Shown: positions 17,610 to 27,133 of the stretch, piece by piece | Layout: every line of letters starts with the position of its first letter | Position numbering within the stretch: position 1 is the first letter of the stretch | NCBI RefSeq assembly: GCF_020524885.1 | Contig: NZ_JAIVKJ010000008.1 | Span: 1-52,379, forward strand | DNA: 52,379 nt | Reading direction: 5' to 3' | From: Microbulbifer elongatus | GTDB taxonomy: Bacteria; Pseudomonadota; Gammaproteobacteria; Pseudomonadales; Cellvibrionaceae | Position numbers and translations under genes: made by a program | Notes under the pieces: model-generated | Seen by the model: only the letters and a program-made list of their open reading frames with translations | The model's database searches: none | Told to the model about the DNA's origin: nothing

Positions 17610-18830
17610 ATGAGCAAGATCGATAAGGTGGTATTGGCGTATTCCGGTGGACTCGATACATCGGTAATTGTGCGCTGGCTCCAGGATACCTACGGTTGCG
17701 AGGTCGTTACTTTTACTGCCGATATCGGTCAGGGCGAGGAAGTCGAGCCTGCTCGCGCCAAGGCGGAAGCCCTGGGCGTGAAAGAGATCTACATCGACGA
17801 TCTGCGCGAAGAGTTCGTGCGTGATTTTGTCTTCCCCATGTTCCGCGCCAACACTATCTATGAAGGTGAGTACCTGTTGGGTACCTCCATCGCCCGCCCG
17901 CTGATCGCCAAACGCCTGATCGAGATTGCCAACGAAACTGGCGCGGATGCCATTTCTCACGGTGCAACCGGCAAAGGTAACGACCAGGTGCGCTTTGAGC
18001 TGGGCGCCTACGCGCTGAAGCCGGGTATTCAGGTCATTGCTCCCTGGCGTGAGTGGGACCTGAATTCCCGCGAAAAGCTCATGCAGTACTGTGAGCAGCA
18101 CAAGATTCCGGTGGACTTTTCCAACAAGAAGAAAAAGTCCCCTTATTCCATGGACGCCAACCTGCTGCACATTTCCTATGAAGGTGGTGTGCTGGAAGAG
18201 CCCTGGGCGGAAGCCGAGGAAGATATGTGGCGCTGGAGCGTGAGCCCGGAAGCCGCACCGGACCAGCCCACTTATATCACCCTGCAGTACAAAAACGGCG
18301 ACCCGGTTGCCATTGATGGCGAGGAGATGAGCCCCGCCACGCTGCTGGAGAAACTGAACAAGCTGGGTGGTGCCAACGGTATCGGTCGCCTGGATATTGT
18401 TGAGAACCGTTATGTGGGCATGAAGTCCCGCGGTTGTTACGAAACACCCGGCGGCACCATCCTGTTGAAAGCGCACCGTGCGATCGAGTCCATCACCCTG
18501 GATCGCGAAGTGGCACACCTGAAAGACGAGCTGATGCCGCGCTACGCGAAGCTGATTTACAACGGTTACTGGTGGTCGCCCGAGCGTGAAATGCTACAGG
18601 CGGCGATCGATCAATCCCAGTCCGTGGTAAATGGTGAAGTGCGCCTGAAGCTGTATAAAGGCAGCGTGTCTGCGGTAGGACGCCGCTCCGAAGACAGTCT
18701 GTTTGATGAAAAAATCGCAACCTTTGAGGACGATGCCGGAGCCTACGATCAGAAAGATGCCGAAGGCTTCATCAAGTTGAATGCTCTGCGCCTGCGAATT
18801 GCTGCAGGAAAAGGCAGAGACTTGATCTAA
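17610..18830 (+). CDS. argG: argininosuccinate synthase
   Basis: ArgG joins citrulline and aspartate using ATP in arginine synthesis. The 406-residue protein begins [18 protein letters not shown], with the PP-loop ATP motif AYSGGLDTS at residues 10-18. [15 protein letters not shown] is also conserved. The frame is open for 74 codons upstream, but homologs begin at 17610 and AGAGGA lies 5 bp before it. The stop codon sits inside an FNR-type box that belongs to the next operon. Confidence 0.96.
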   Translation: MSKIDKVVLAYSGGLDTSVIVRWLQDTYGCEVVTFTADIGQGEEVEPARAKAEALGVKEIYIDDLREEFVRDFVFPMFRANTIYEGEYLLGTSIARPLIAKRLIEIANETGADAISHGATGKGNDQVRFELGAYALKPGIQVIAPWREWDLNSREKLMQYCEQHKIPVDFSNKKKKSPYSMDANLLHISYEGGVLEEPWAEAEEDMWRWSVSPEAAPDQPTYITLQYKNGDPVAIDGEEMSPATLLEKLNKLGGANGIGRLDIVENRYVGMKSRGCYETPGGTILLKAHRAIESITLDREVAHLKDELMPRYAKLIYNGYWWSPEREMLQAAIDQSQSVVNGEVRLKLYKGSVSAVGRRSEDSLFDEKIATFEDDAGAYDQKDAEGFIKLNALRLRIAAGKGRDLI

Positions 18831-18835
18831 ATCAG
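18822..18835 (+). promoter_or_regulatory. FNR/Anr-type box for the cbb3 oxidase operon
   Basis: TTGATCTAAATCAG matches the consensus TTGAT-N4-ATCAA at 9 of 10 defined bases. A -10-like TAAAAA at 18857-18862 would place the box near -41.5, as at class II FNR promoters. ccoN starts 139 bp downstream. The box covers the argG stop codon. Confidence 0.65.
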
Positions 18836-18974
18836 CCGGAAGTGGCGATTCAAGCGTAAAAATCGTCGCTTCTGTGCCCTCCCGGTCTACCGTGAGGGGG
18901 ATAGCCGCTATTGTATTGGCGGGCACTCTCGCGCGTGACGGAAACGAATCTTAAAAAGCAACGGAAGTTACACA

Positions 18975-20435
18975 ATGACGACAACGGTGGCAGAGGCCGG
19001 CAAGTTGCCGGACTATGACTACAACATCGTGCGCCAGTTCACCATCATGTCGGTGGTCTGGGGCATCGTTGGAATGGGCGTCGGCGTTCTTATCGCCGCA
19101 CAGCTGGCTTGGCCGGCACTGAATGATCTCTGGCAGCCGTTCACGCATTTCGGTCGTCTGCGTCCACTGCATACCAATGCGGTGATTTTCGCATTTGGCG
19201 GTAGCGTGCTGTTTGCGACCTCCTACTATGTGGTCCAGCGCACCTGTCAGGTGCGGCTTTGGGGTGGCTGGCTGATCCCGTTCACCTTCTGGGGTTGGCA
19301 GGTTGTCATTCTGGGTGCCGCCATTACCTTGCCGCTGGGTATTACCTCTGCCAAAGAATACGCTGAGCTGGAATGGCCGCTGGATATCCTGATCGCACTG
19401 ATCTGGGTGGCCTACGCGATTGTCTTCTTCGGCACCATTGTGAAGCGTCGTACTTCCCACATCTATGTAGCCAACTGGTTCTTTGGTGCCTACATCATCA
19501 CCATCGCGGTGCTGCACATCGTCAATAACCTGGCGATTCCGGTCAGCGCCTGGAAGGCGTATTCCGCTTACGCGGGTACTACTGATGCGATGATCCAGTG
19601 GTGGTATGGCCACAACGCGGTGGGCTTCTTCCTGACCGCTGCCTTCCTCGGCATCATGTACTACTTCGTGCCCAAGCAGGCGGGTCGCCCGGTGTATTCC
19701 TATCAGCTGTCCATCGTGCACTTCTGGGCTCTGATCTCCATCTACGTCTGGGCTGGTGGCCACCACCTGCATTACTCCGCACTGCCGGACTGGACCCAGA
19801 GCCTGGCGATGATCATGTCTGTGATTCTGCTGGCACCTTCCTGGGGCGGCATGATCAACGGCATCATGACCCTGTCCGGAGCCTGGCACAAACTGCGTAC
19901 CGATCCGACTCTGCGGTTCCTGGTGGTATCCCTGTCGTTCTACGGCATGTCCACCTTTGAAGGTCCGATGATGTCCATCAAGACCGTGAACGCACTGTCC
20001 CACAATACCGACTGGACCGTAGGCCACGTGCACTCCGGCGCGCTGGGTTGGGTGGCAATGATTTCCATCGGTGCTCTTTATCACCTGGTGCCGGTGCTGT
20101 GGAACCGCAAGGAAATGTTCAGCGTGAAACTGATCAATGCACATTTCTGGCTCGCGACCATCGGTACCGTGCTGTACATCGCGTCCATGTGGGTGAACGG
20201 CATTACCCAGGGTCTGATGTGGCGTGCCTTCAACGCCGACGGCACCCTGACCTACAGCTTCGTGGAAAGTGTGATCGCCAGTAAGCCGGGCTATATCGTG
20301 CGCTGGCTGGGCGGTGCCATGTTCCTCACCGGTATGTTCCTGATGGCCTACAACGTGTTCCGCACCGTCACTGACGAGCCGAAGGAAGGCGAAGTGCGTC
20401 ACGATGAAAACCTGCCGATCGCGAAGAATGCATAA
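18975..20435 (+). CDS. ccoN: cbb3-type cytochrome c oxidase subunit I
   Basis: CcoN is the catalytic subunit of the high-affinity cbb3 oxidase and carries haem b, haem b3 and CuB. The 486-residue multi-pass protein shows the [11 protein letters not shown] motif with a low-spin haem ligand, the CuB histidine in [11 protein letters not shown], and the histidine pair in [15 protein letters not shown]. Further haem ligands occur in [14 protein letters not shown]. The length is normal. It opens the ccoNOQP operon behind an FNR-type box, which suggests induction at low oxygen. Confidence 0.96.
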   Translation: MTTTVAEAGKLPDYDYNIVRQFTIMSVVWGIVGMGVGVLIAAQLAWPALNDLWQPFTHFGRLRPLHTNAVIFAFGGSVLFATSYYVVQRTCQVRLWGGWLIPFTFWGWQVVILGAAITLPLGITSAKEYAELEWPLDILIALIWVAYAIVFFGTIVKRRTSHIYVANWFFGAYIITIAVLHIVNNLAIPVSAWKAYSAYAGTTDAMIQWWYGHNAVGFFLTAAFLGIMYYFVPKQAGRPVYSYQLSIVHFWALISIYVWAGGHHLHYSALPDWTQSLAMIMSVILLAPSWGGMINGIMTLSGAWHKLRTDPTLRFLVVSLSFYGMSTFEGPMMSIKTVNALSHNTDWTVGHVHSGALGWVAMISIGALYHLVPVLWNRKEMFSVKLINAHFWLATIGTVLYIASMWVNGITQGLMWRAFNADGTLTYSFVESVIASKPGYIVRWLGGAMFLTGMFLMAYNVFRTVTDEPKEGEVRHDENLPIAKNA

Positions 20436-20447
20436 GGGGAAACGATC

Positions 20448-21065
20448 GTGAAAAATCATGACATCGTAGAAAAGAACATCGGCCTGATGATTGTTCTGAT
20501 CGTGGTCGCGATCAGTTTTGGTGGCCTGGTGGAAATCGTTCCCCAGTTTTTTACCAAGAACAACAATGTACCCATTGCGGGCCTGAAGCCGCTTGGCCCG
20601 ATCGAACTGGAAGGTCGCGACATTTATATCCGTGAAGGCTGCCACGTTTGCCACACCCAGATGGTGCGTCCGCTGCGTGCGGAAGTGGAGCGCTACGGCC
20701 ACTACTCCATGGCGCAGGAGCATGTTTACGAACACCCCTTCCTGTGGGGCTCCAAGCGCACCGGCCCGGACCTGGCACGTGTGGGTGGCCGTTACTCGGA
20801 TGAGTGGCACCGTGCGCACATGTACGATCCGCGCAACGTCGTGCCGGAATCCATCATGCCGGCGTACCCCTGGCTGTTCGACAATGTGGTCCACGGTGAG
20901 CACACCGCAGCGAAAATGCGCGCTTTGCGTGTGGTCGGTGTTCCCTATACCGACGAAGATATCGCTAACGCCAGCAAGCCGTTTATCGGTGGTCGTGTTA
21001 CCGAAATTGATGCACTGGTGGCCTACCTGCAGCAGCTGGGCACACTTGTCCAGCAGAAACGTTAA
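20448..21065 (+). CDS. ccoO: cbb3-type cytochrome c oxidase subunit II
   Basis: CcoO is a membrane-anchored monohaem cytochrome c that passes electrons to CcoN. The 205-residue protein has one N-terminal helix (residues 11-30) and the haem c motif C65-x-x-C68-H69. The likely methionine ligand lies in [11 protein letters not shown]. The start is GTG 20448, with AAGGGGAAA upstream, 12 bp after ccoN. Confidence 0.95.
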   Translation: MKNHDIVEKNIGLMIVLIVVAISFGGLVEIVPQFFTKNNNVPIAGLKPLGPIELEGRDIYIREGCHVCHTQMVRPLRAEVERYGHYSMAQEHVYEHPFLWGSKRTGPDLARVGGRYSDEWHRAHMYDPRNVVPESIMPAYPWLFDNVVHGEHTAAKMRALRVVGVPYTDEDIANASKPFIGGRVTEIDALVAYLQQLGTLVQQKR

Positions 21066-21079
21066 GGGCGGGGCACAGT

Positions 21080-21304
21080 TTGGATATCAATATTCTGCGG
21101 CAGATCGGTGTGGTGCTTGGCGCCATCGCCTTTCTGGCAATCTGCTGGTGGGCTTTTTCACCAAAGCGTAAAAAACGCTTCGAGGAAGACGCCAAATTGC
21201 CATTCGCCGACGAGCAGCAAACTTCTGACAAGGAAGCCCGAGAGGGTGAAACCAGTACTGGCGAAGTGGCCGGTGACAAACAGAAACAGGGGCAGGACAA
21301 ATGA
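21080..21304 (+). CDS. ccoQ: cbb3-type oxidase small subunit CcoQ
   Basis: A 74-residue protein with a single membrane helix (about residues 7-25) followed by SPKRKKRFEEDAKLPF, the usual CcoQ pattern, and a charged tail. CcoQ stabilises the oxidase complex. The start is TTG 21080. The last four bases overlap the ccoP start (ATGA), showing translational coupling. Confidence 0.9.
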   Translation: MDINILRQIGVVLGAIAFLAICWWAFSPKRKKRFEEDAKLPFADEQQTSDKEAREGETSTGEVAGDKQKQGQDK

Positions 21305-22209
21305 GTACATTCTGGAGTGTTTGGGTAATTGTGCTCACCCTAGCCAATCTCGCATTGGTAACTTGGGTTCTTTTCGCTAACCGCAAAGTAGCGGTGGACG
21401 ACCAGGAAGACCCGGAAAACCGCACCACTGGCCACATTTACGATGGCATTGAGGAATACGACAACCCGCTACCCAAATGGTGGTTTCTGCTGTTCGTATT
21501 GACGCTGGTATTTTCCGCAGCCTATCTGGTGATTTACCCGGGTATGGGTAACTTCAAGGGCCTGAGTGGCTGGACCTCCGTGGGCGCGCTGAAGGCTGAC
21601 CAGGCCAAGGCGCAGGCGGAGTTCAAGGAAACCTTCGGTCAGTATGTAGATATGCCGATCGAGAAAATTGCCGAGAGTCGCGAAGCGCTGAAAATGGGCG
21701 CGCGTGTTTTCGCCAACAACTGTGCCGTGTGCCACGGTGCAGATGGCGGCGGCAACTACGGTTTCCCTGACCTGACAGACAGTGACTGGTTGTATGGCGG
21801 CAGCCCGGAAAAAATTCTGGAAACCCTCCACAATGGTCGCCAAGGCCTGATGCCACCCCAGGGGCCGGTCATTGGTGAAGCCGGTGTGAAGAATGTCGCC
21901 GAGTACGTGCTGTCACTGAGTGGTTCGGAACACAACGCAGACATGGCTGCACAGGGCCAGAAGATTTTCGGCACTGTGTGTATGGCCTGTCACGGTATGG
22001 ACGGTAAAGGTAACCAGGCGCTGGGCGCGCCGAACCTGACCGACGATATCTGGCTGTATGGTGGCACTCGCGAGGAAATCCAGCACTCTGTGCGCGGTGG
22101 CCGCAGCAACAATATGCCGACACAGAAAGACAAGCTGCGCGAGGACAAGATTCGCCTGGTTGCAGCCTATGTCTACAGCCTGTCACGTCAGGAAGACGTG
22201 CAGCAGTAA
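21301..22209 (+). CDS. ccoP: cbb3-type oxidase dihaem subunit III
   Basis: CcoP is a membrane-anchored dihaem cytochrome c that receives electrons from soluble cytochromes. The 302-residue protein has two helices (about residues 4-26 and 60-79) and two haem c motifs, C141-x-x-C144-H145 and C227-x-x-C230-H231. The two-helix form is typical of many gammaproteobacteria. It is the last structural gene and is followed by a stem-loop. Confidence 0.95.
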   Translation: MSTFWSVWVIVLTLANLALVTWVLFANRKVAVDDQEDPENRTTGHIYDGIEEYDNPLPKWWFLLFVLTLVFSAAYLVIYPGMGNFKGLSGWTSVGALKADQAKAQAEFKETFGQYVDMPIEKIAESREALKMGARVFANNCAVCHGADGGGNYGFPDLTDSDWLYGGSPEKILETLHNGRQGLMPPQGPVIGEAGVKNVAEYVLSLSGSEHNADMAAQGQKIFGTVCMACHGMDGKGNQALGAPNLTDDIWLYGGTREEIQHSVRGGRSNNMPTQKDKLREDKIRLVAAYVYSLSRQEDVQQ

Positions 22210-22228
22210 GCTGGCTGCTTTACAGGAT

Positions 22229-22250
22229 GAGCGGCGGGTTTCCGCCGCTC
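22229..22250 (+). other. stem-loop between ccoP and ccoG
   Basis: GAGCGGCGG and CCGCCGCTC form a perfect 9-bp stem with a GTTT loop. No T run follows, so it may reduce read-through from the oxidase genes into the assembly genes or protect the ccoNOQP transcript end. Confidence 0.6.
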
Positions 22251-22344
22251 TGTTCGCAGGGAAGGGCACCGCAGGGAAGAAGAACAAGCCTCATTGCAAA
22301 AACTGCAGTTTCCGTCCCGATCCAATTCGGGTGAGTGAGGTTTT

Positions 22345-23760
22345 GTGAGCGATAGAATTCCAACCCGCGAAGAGCAGGAAGGCGATGGCGAAGTCCGCTA
22401 TCGCATGCTCTACGAGTCAGAAGACAAGGTCTATATTCGCCATATCCGCGGCGTCTATACCCGGATCCGCAAGTACACCGGCCTGCCGCTGCTACTGGCG
22501 TTTTTCTTTATCCCCTGGCTGAACATCGATGGGCACCAGGCGGTGCATTTCGATCTCCCCGCACGCCAGTTCCATATTTTCTGGACCACCTTTGGTCCCC
22601 AGGACGGCTTTCTGCTGGCCTGGCTGCTGATCATTGCCGCCTTTGCTCTGTTTGCGATAACCACCTGGCTCGGTCGGGTCTGGTGTGGTTTTACCTGCCC
22701 GCAAACCGTGTGGACGCTGATGTTCATCTGGGCGGAACGGGTATGTGAAGGCGACCGCAGCAAGCGCATGAAGCTGGACGCCGCACCCTGGGGTGTGGAG
22801 AAGGTACTGCGCAAGGGCGGGACCCACGCTATCTGGCTGATTATCTCGCTGGCGACCGCACTGGCTTTTGTCGGGTATTTTTACGGTATTCGCGACCTGG
22901 TGGTGGATCTGGCCACCTTTAACGCACATCCACAAGGCGCTTTCTGGGTGGCTTTCTTTACCTTTGCCACCTACATGAACGCCGGCTTCCTGCGCGAGCA
23001 GGTGTGTAAGTACATGTGTCCCTACGCGCGCTTCCAGTCGGTTATGTACGACAAGGATACCCTCGCGGTGTATTACGATGCGCGTCGCGGCGAGGCGCGG
23101 GGCCCGCGCAAGAAGGGCGTCGATTACAAAGCCCAGGGTATGGGGGATTGCATCGACTGTTACTGGTGTGTCCAGGTGTGCCCGGTGGATATCGATATCC
23201 GCGATGGTATGCAGTACGAGTGCATCAACTGCGGCTTGTGTGTGGATGCCTGTAACAGCGTGATGGACAAGATGCAGTACCCGCGTGGGCTGATCCGGTT
23301 CACCTCCGAGGACGAGCTGGAAACAGGAAAGACCCAGTTTGCACGGCCGCGCTTGTTTGGATACGGGCTGGTGCTGTTGCTGATGCTTGGGTTGTTTTCC
23401 CATCAGGTGGTGACCCGTTCACCGGTTCAGGTGGAGGTGCAGCGGGATCGCGGTGCGCGTATGTACCGGGTGACCCAGGGAATGGTGCAGAACGTCTACA
23501 CGGTCAAAATCAACAATATGGACCAGAGGCCGCATCAGTTCAGTATCGGCATTGAGGGTAAACCCGAGTATGACTACTCGCTGCGTATGCAAAGGGGCGC
23601 GGAGTTGATGCCCGGCGAGATATACTCCATCCCCATTCGGGTGAGTGTGCCGAAAGCGCAGCTCAAGGATTACAAGCACGATATCTTCATCGTGATTCAG
23701 GCAAAAGATGCTCCGGAACTCGAAGATCGTCACAAGACGGTGTTTATCGGTCCCAAGTAA
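22345..23760 (+). CDS. ccoG: cbb3 oxidase assembly protein CcoG (FixG/RdxA)
   Basis: A 471-residue polyferredoxin-like membrane protein. CcoG helps reduce copper for cbb3 oxidase assembly. It has several helices in the first half, a conserved CGFTCPQTVW motif, two 4Fe-4S motifs at about residues 269-305 (CIDCYWCVQVCP and CINCGLCVDAC), a late helix, and a C-terminal periplasmic Ig-like domain. The start is GTG 22345, with GTGAGG upstream. ccoH begins directly after its stop. Confidence 0.94.
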   Translation: MSDRIPTREEQEGDGEVRYRMLYESEDKVYIRHIRGVYTRIRKYTGLPLLLAFFFIPWLNIDGHQAVHFDLPARQFHIFWTTFGPQDGFLLAWLLIIAAFALFAITTWLGRVWCGFTCPQTVWTLMFIWAERVCEGDRSKRMKLDAAPWGVEKVLRKGGTHAIWLIISLATALAFVGYFYGIRDLVVDLATFNAHPQGAFWVAFFTFATYMNAGFLREQVCKYMCPYARFQSVMYDKDTLAVYYDARRGEARGPRKKGVDYKAQGMGDCIDCYWCVQVCPVDIDIRDGMQYECINCGLCVDACNSVMDKMQYPRGLIRFTSEDELETGKTQFARPRLFGYGLVLLLMLGLFSHQVVTRSPVQVEVQRDRGARMYRVTQGMVQNVYTVKINNMDQRPHQFSIGIEGKPEYDYSLRMQRGAELMPGEIYSIPIRVSVPKAQLKDYKHDIFIVIQAKDAPELEDRHKTVFIGPK

Positions 23761-24312
23761 ATGGTTGTACAGTCAGTGACACAAAAGTTAGACAAGAAGG
23801 CGCCAGGTCCCTGGTATCGTGAGCCCTGGTTCTGGATGGTTATGGCGCCGCTGATACTGGTGGTCATCGTATCCCTGACCATGGTCTCCATTGCCGTGCG
23901 TTACGCGGATGATGTGGTCAGCGATACCTACTACAAAGACAGCCGCATGTACCACTACAGTGCGGAGCAGGACCAGCGTGCGCGCGCGCTGAACCTGGCC
24001 GGAATGCTGCTGTTTTCCCCCGAGGATAAAACCGTGACATTTGACCTGCGCGGCGATATCGAATATCCGGAAAAGCTGCTGTTGACCCTGAGCCACCCGG
24101 TGGAAGCGGATCTGGATGAGCACGTTGTGTTGGAGCAGCTCTCCATCGGCCGTTATCGAGGCCAGTTCAAAGCCCCTATGCAGCACCGCTGGTACCTGCT
24201 GGTGATGCCGGAGCTGGACCCGGAACATTTCCGCGATGCCAATTGGCGGCTCAAGGGTGAGATCAATTTCAATGTAGGCAACGGAGTGCCCCTGAAGCCC
24301 ATCGAGCAGTGA
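23761..24312 (+). CDS. ccoH: cbb3 oxidase assembly protein CcoH (FixH)
   Basis: A 183-residue protein with one membrane helix (about residues 28-48) after the family motif PWYREPWFWMVMAPL, then a periplasmic domain containing YYKDSRMYHYSAEQDQRA. CcoH is needed for stable cbb3 complexes. The ATG follows the ccoG stop with no gap, and ccoI starts 5 bp after it. Confidence 0.92.
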   Translation: MVVQSVTQKLDKKAPGPWYREPWFWMVMAPLILVVIVSLTMVSIAVRYADDVVSDTYYKDSRMYHYSAEQDQRARALNLAGMLLFSPEDKTVTFDLRGDIEYPEKLLLTLSHPVEADLDEHVVLEQLSIGRYRGQFKAPMQHRWYLLVMPELDPEHFRDANWRLKGEINFNVGNGVPLKPIEQ

Positions 24313-24316
24313 GCCC

Positions 24317-26836
24317 ATGACCGAACCGCTCACGCCCATAGCGCCATCCTCCTCCCGTACTTCTCCGCTGGCAGAAGCGGCAGACTGCTATCACTGTGGT
24401 CTGCCGGTCGCCGAGGGCAGCCAATATTCCGTATTGATTAACGGAGTGCACCAGCCCATGTGCTGCCCCGGGTGTGAGGCGGTGGCCGGCGCTATCGTTG
24501 CCGGTGGCCTGGATAATTTCTATCGCTTCCGGGAGCAGAGCAGCGAGCGCCCGGACACGGGCGTGCAAGCGGACCGCTGGAGCGCCTATGACCTGCCGGA
24601 AGTACAGGGTGAATTTGTGCGGCCGTTTGCGGATGCCCGCGCTGACAGAAATACCGAATCAGCGAAGTCAAAACCAGAGCTGCAGGTGGCGAGCCTGCTG
24701 GTCAGCGGCATTACCTGTGCCGCCTGTGTCTGGTTGATCGAGAGGCACCTGATGCGCCTGCCCGGCGTGGAGCGCGTATCGGTCAACGCCAGTACCCACC
24801 GGGCCCAGGTGGTCTTCGACCGGGAGCAGACACCGGTTAGCCTTCTTTTTTCTTCCCTTGCATCCATCGGCTATCGCCCATCGCCGGCCACCGCTGCCAA
24901 CAGCGAGCGCCTGATACAGCAAGAGCGCCGCGCGTCCATGCGCCGTCTGGGGGTGGCCGGGCTCGGTACCATGCAGGTGATGATGTTTGCCCTCGCGCTG
25001 TATTTTGGCGGTAGCAAGGGCATCGACAGCCAGTTCGAGCAGTTTTTCCGCTGGGTCTCGCTGGTCGTGGCGACGCCGGTGGTGTGCTATGCCGCGCAGC
25101 CGTTTTTTGCCGCGGCCTGGCGCGCATTGCGCAGCGGGCAGCTGGTGATGGATGTTCCGGTCTCTCTCGCCATCGGCCTGGCCTACGGGGCCAGTGTCTA
25201 TGCCACCGTGTTTGAAACCGGCGAGGTCTACTTCGAATCGGTTTCCATGTTCACCTTCTTCCTGTTACTGGGGCGCTCTGTAGAGATGCGTGCGCGTCAC
25301 CGTGCCGGGCTTGCCAGCGGCGGGCTAGCGCAACTGTTGCCGCTGGCAGCGCTGCGGCTGAAAGACGAAGCGGGTACTCACGAATCGGTACCGGTGACCG
25401 CCCTGGTGGAGGGCGACCGGATACTGCTGCGCCCGGGCGATACCATTCCCGCGGATGGCGTCGTACTCGATGGTGCCAGCGGTGTGGATGAGTCGGTGCT
25501 CACCGGGGAATCTGCCCTACAGCAGAAAGAGGCGGGCAGCCCGGTGTTTGCCGGCAGTGTGAACGGGGATTCCTCGCTGACCGTACGAGTGAGTGCGGCA
25601 GGCGCCAGTACGCGGCTGTCGGCGATCGAAAAACTGGTGGAACAGGCGCAGCTAGACAAGCCTACCCAGGTCGCGCTCGCCGACCGAATCGCGGGGCGGT
25701 TTATCGCCGCAGTACTGTGTATCGCGGCGGCGGCTTTCGTATTCTGGTGGCAGCAGGCGCCGGACCGGGCCTTCTGGGTCGCGCTTTCGGTGCTGGTAGT
25801 GACCTGTCCCTGTGCTCTGTCCCTGGCCACACCGGCTGCGCTGGCGGCGGCGACGCTGCGGTTGCAGCAGCTGGGTTTGCTGGTGGCGCGGGGGCATGTG
25901 CTGGAGACGCTCCCGCGGTTGACTCGGGCCATTTTCGACAAGACTGGCACCCTCACCGAAGGCGAACCCCGATTGCGTGAAATTCGCTGTCTGCGGCCGG
26001 AGGGAGATGAGGCCGAGGTGCGAGATATCGCCGCAGCCCTGGAGAGCCACAACAATCACCCGCTGGCGCGGGCGTTCCGCCCCTGGTCTGGCAACCGGGC
26101 GGTGCGCGAACTGCGCTCGGTCACCGGTCGTGGCGTAGCCGGTATCTGTGGAGACACAAGCTATCGTCTGGGGCGGCCGGATTTTGTCGGCGAACTGGCA
26201 GGGCAAGCGAGTCCTGTTGCTGAGGCTCCCGCTGAGCCCGGGCAGTGGCTGCTACTTGGCGATAGGGCAGGGCCGGTTGCCTGGTTGTGCCTGGGAGATG
26301 AGGTACGCTCTACCGCTGCTGAATCCATCGCTGATCTGCAGGCGCAAGGATTGGAAACCGAGTTGCTGAGTGGCGATCAGTCAGCAGAGGTGCCGCGACT
26401 GGCGGCCGCCACCGGCATTGGCGAATTTCGTGGCGGGGTATCGCCGGAAGAGAAGCTGTCCCATCTCCGTATGCTGCAGGCCAGGGGCCAGCGGCTGCTG
26501 ATGGTGGGCGACGGGATTAACGACGTGCCGGTACTCTCCGGGGCGGACGTTTCCGTCGCCATGATGTCGGCGGCCGACCTGGCCCAGTCGCGCGCGGATG
26601 CGATCCTGCTGCAGGGTGACCTGCGCGCATTACCGCGGGCCTTTGCTTTGGCGCGCAAGTGCCGCACAATTATTCGCCAGAACCTGACATGGGCCATTCT
26701 TTACAACGCCTTGGCGTTGCCGCTTGCCTTTATGGGGCTGGTGCCACCCTGGGCGGCAGCGATTGGCATGTCGCTGAGTTCGCTGCTGGTGGTGGTCAAT
26801 GCCCTGCGCCTGTCTCGCTGGCAGCCGAACGTTTGA
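24317..26836 (+). CDS. ccoI: copper-translocating P-type ATPase for cbb3 assembly
   Basis: CcoI (FixI) pumps copper for the CuB site of the oxidase. The 839-residue protein has an N-terminal cysteine cluster (C24, C27, C49, C50, C53) and a heavy-metal domain with C134-A-A-C137. The transmembrane metal site is C497-P-C499, the phosphorylated aspartate is D541 in DKTGT, and GDGINDVPVL forms the hinge. The N-terminal zinc-finger-like region is a feature of the FixI group. Confidence 0.95.
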   Translation: MTEPLTPIAPSSSRTSPLAEAADCYHCGLPVAEGSQYSVLINGVHQPMCCPGCEAVAGAIVAGGLDNFYRFREQSSERPDTGVQADRWSAYDLPEVQGEFVRPFADARADRNTESAKSKPELQVASLLVSGITCAACVWLIERHLMRLPGVERVSVNASTHRAQVVFDREQTPVSLLFSSLASIGYRPSPATAANSERLIQQERRASMRRLGVAGLGTMQVMMFALALYFGGSKGIDSQFEQFFRWVSLVVATPVVCYAAQPFFAAAWRALRSGQLVMDVPVSLAIGLAYGASVYATVFETGEVYFESVSMFTFFLLLGRSVEMRARHRAGLASGGLAQLLPLAALRLKDEAGTHESVPVTALVEGDRILLRPGDTIPADGVVLDGASGVDESVLTGESALQQKEAGSPVFAGSVNGDSSLTVRVSAAGASTRLSAIEKLVEQAQLDKPTQVALADRIAGRFIAAVLCIAAAAFVFWWQQAPDRAFWVALSVLVVTCPCALSLATPAALAAATLRLQQLGLLVARGHVLETLPRLTRAIFDKTGTLTEGEPRLREIRCLRPEGDEAEVRDIAAALESHNNHPLARAFRPWSGNRAVRELRSVTGRGVAGICGDTSYRLGRPDFVGELAGQASPVAEAPAEPGQWLLLGDRAGPVAWLCLGDEVRSTAAESIADLQAQGLETELLSGDQSAEVPRLAAATGIGEFRGGVSPEEKLSHLRMLQARGQRLLMVGDGINDVPVLSGADVSVAMMSAADLAQSRADAILLQGDLRALPRAFALARKCRTIIRQNLTWAILYNALALPLAFMGLVPPWAAAIGMSLSSLLVVVNALRLSRWQPNV

Positions 26837-26881
26837 GCTTCCGGCCACGGGCCATTTTGACGAACAATATCTGAGGTTTTA

Positions 26882-27133
26882 GTGGACAGTATTTTCCTGC
26901 TGGTTCCCATCGTTATCTTCTTCGTTGCCTGCGCGGTAAAGCTGTTCTTCTGGGCGGTCAACAGTGGCCAGTACGATGATCTGGAAACCGAAGGACGCCG
27001 CATCCTTTTCGATGACGACGAACCCCGGGAACAGCGACCGGCTGCCAAAGGACAGGGCGATCCTGAATCGTCTGGCCAGGATTCCGGTGAGCGTTCCGGC
27101 GACGATTCCAGTGGTGAAGGAGAGCGCCGCTGA
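26882..27133 (+). CDS. ccoS: cbb3 oxidase maturation protein CcoS
   Basis: An 83-residue protein with one N-terminal helix (residues 4-26) followed by FFWAVNSGQYDDLETEGRRI, the conserved CcoS segment. The acidic, low-complexity tail is longer than usual. CcoS is required for cofactor insertion into cbb3 oxidase. The start is GTG 26882. Its stop overlaps the next start (TGATG), so the following gene is coupled to it. Confidence 0.92.
   Translation: MDSIFLLVPIVIFFVACAVKLFFWAVNSGQYDDLETEGRRILFDDDEPREQRPAAKGQGDPESSGQDSGERSGDDSSGEGERR

Noticed and set aside
18951..20903. 650-codon minus-strand open frame opposite ccoN and ccoO
   Set aside because: It is antisense to conserved oxidase genes and shows the His/Asp/Gly-rich composition typical of a shadow frame.
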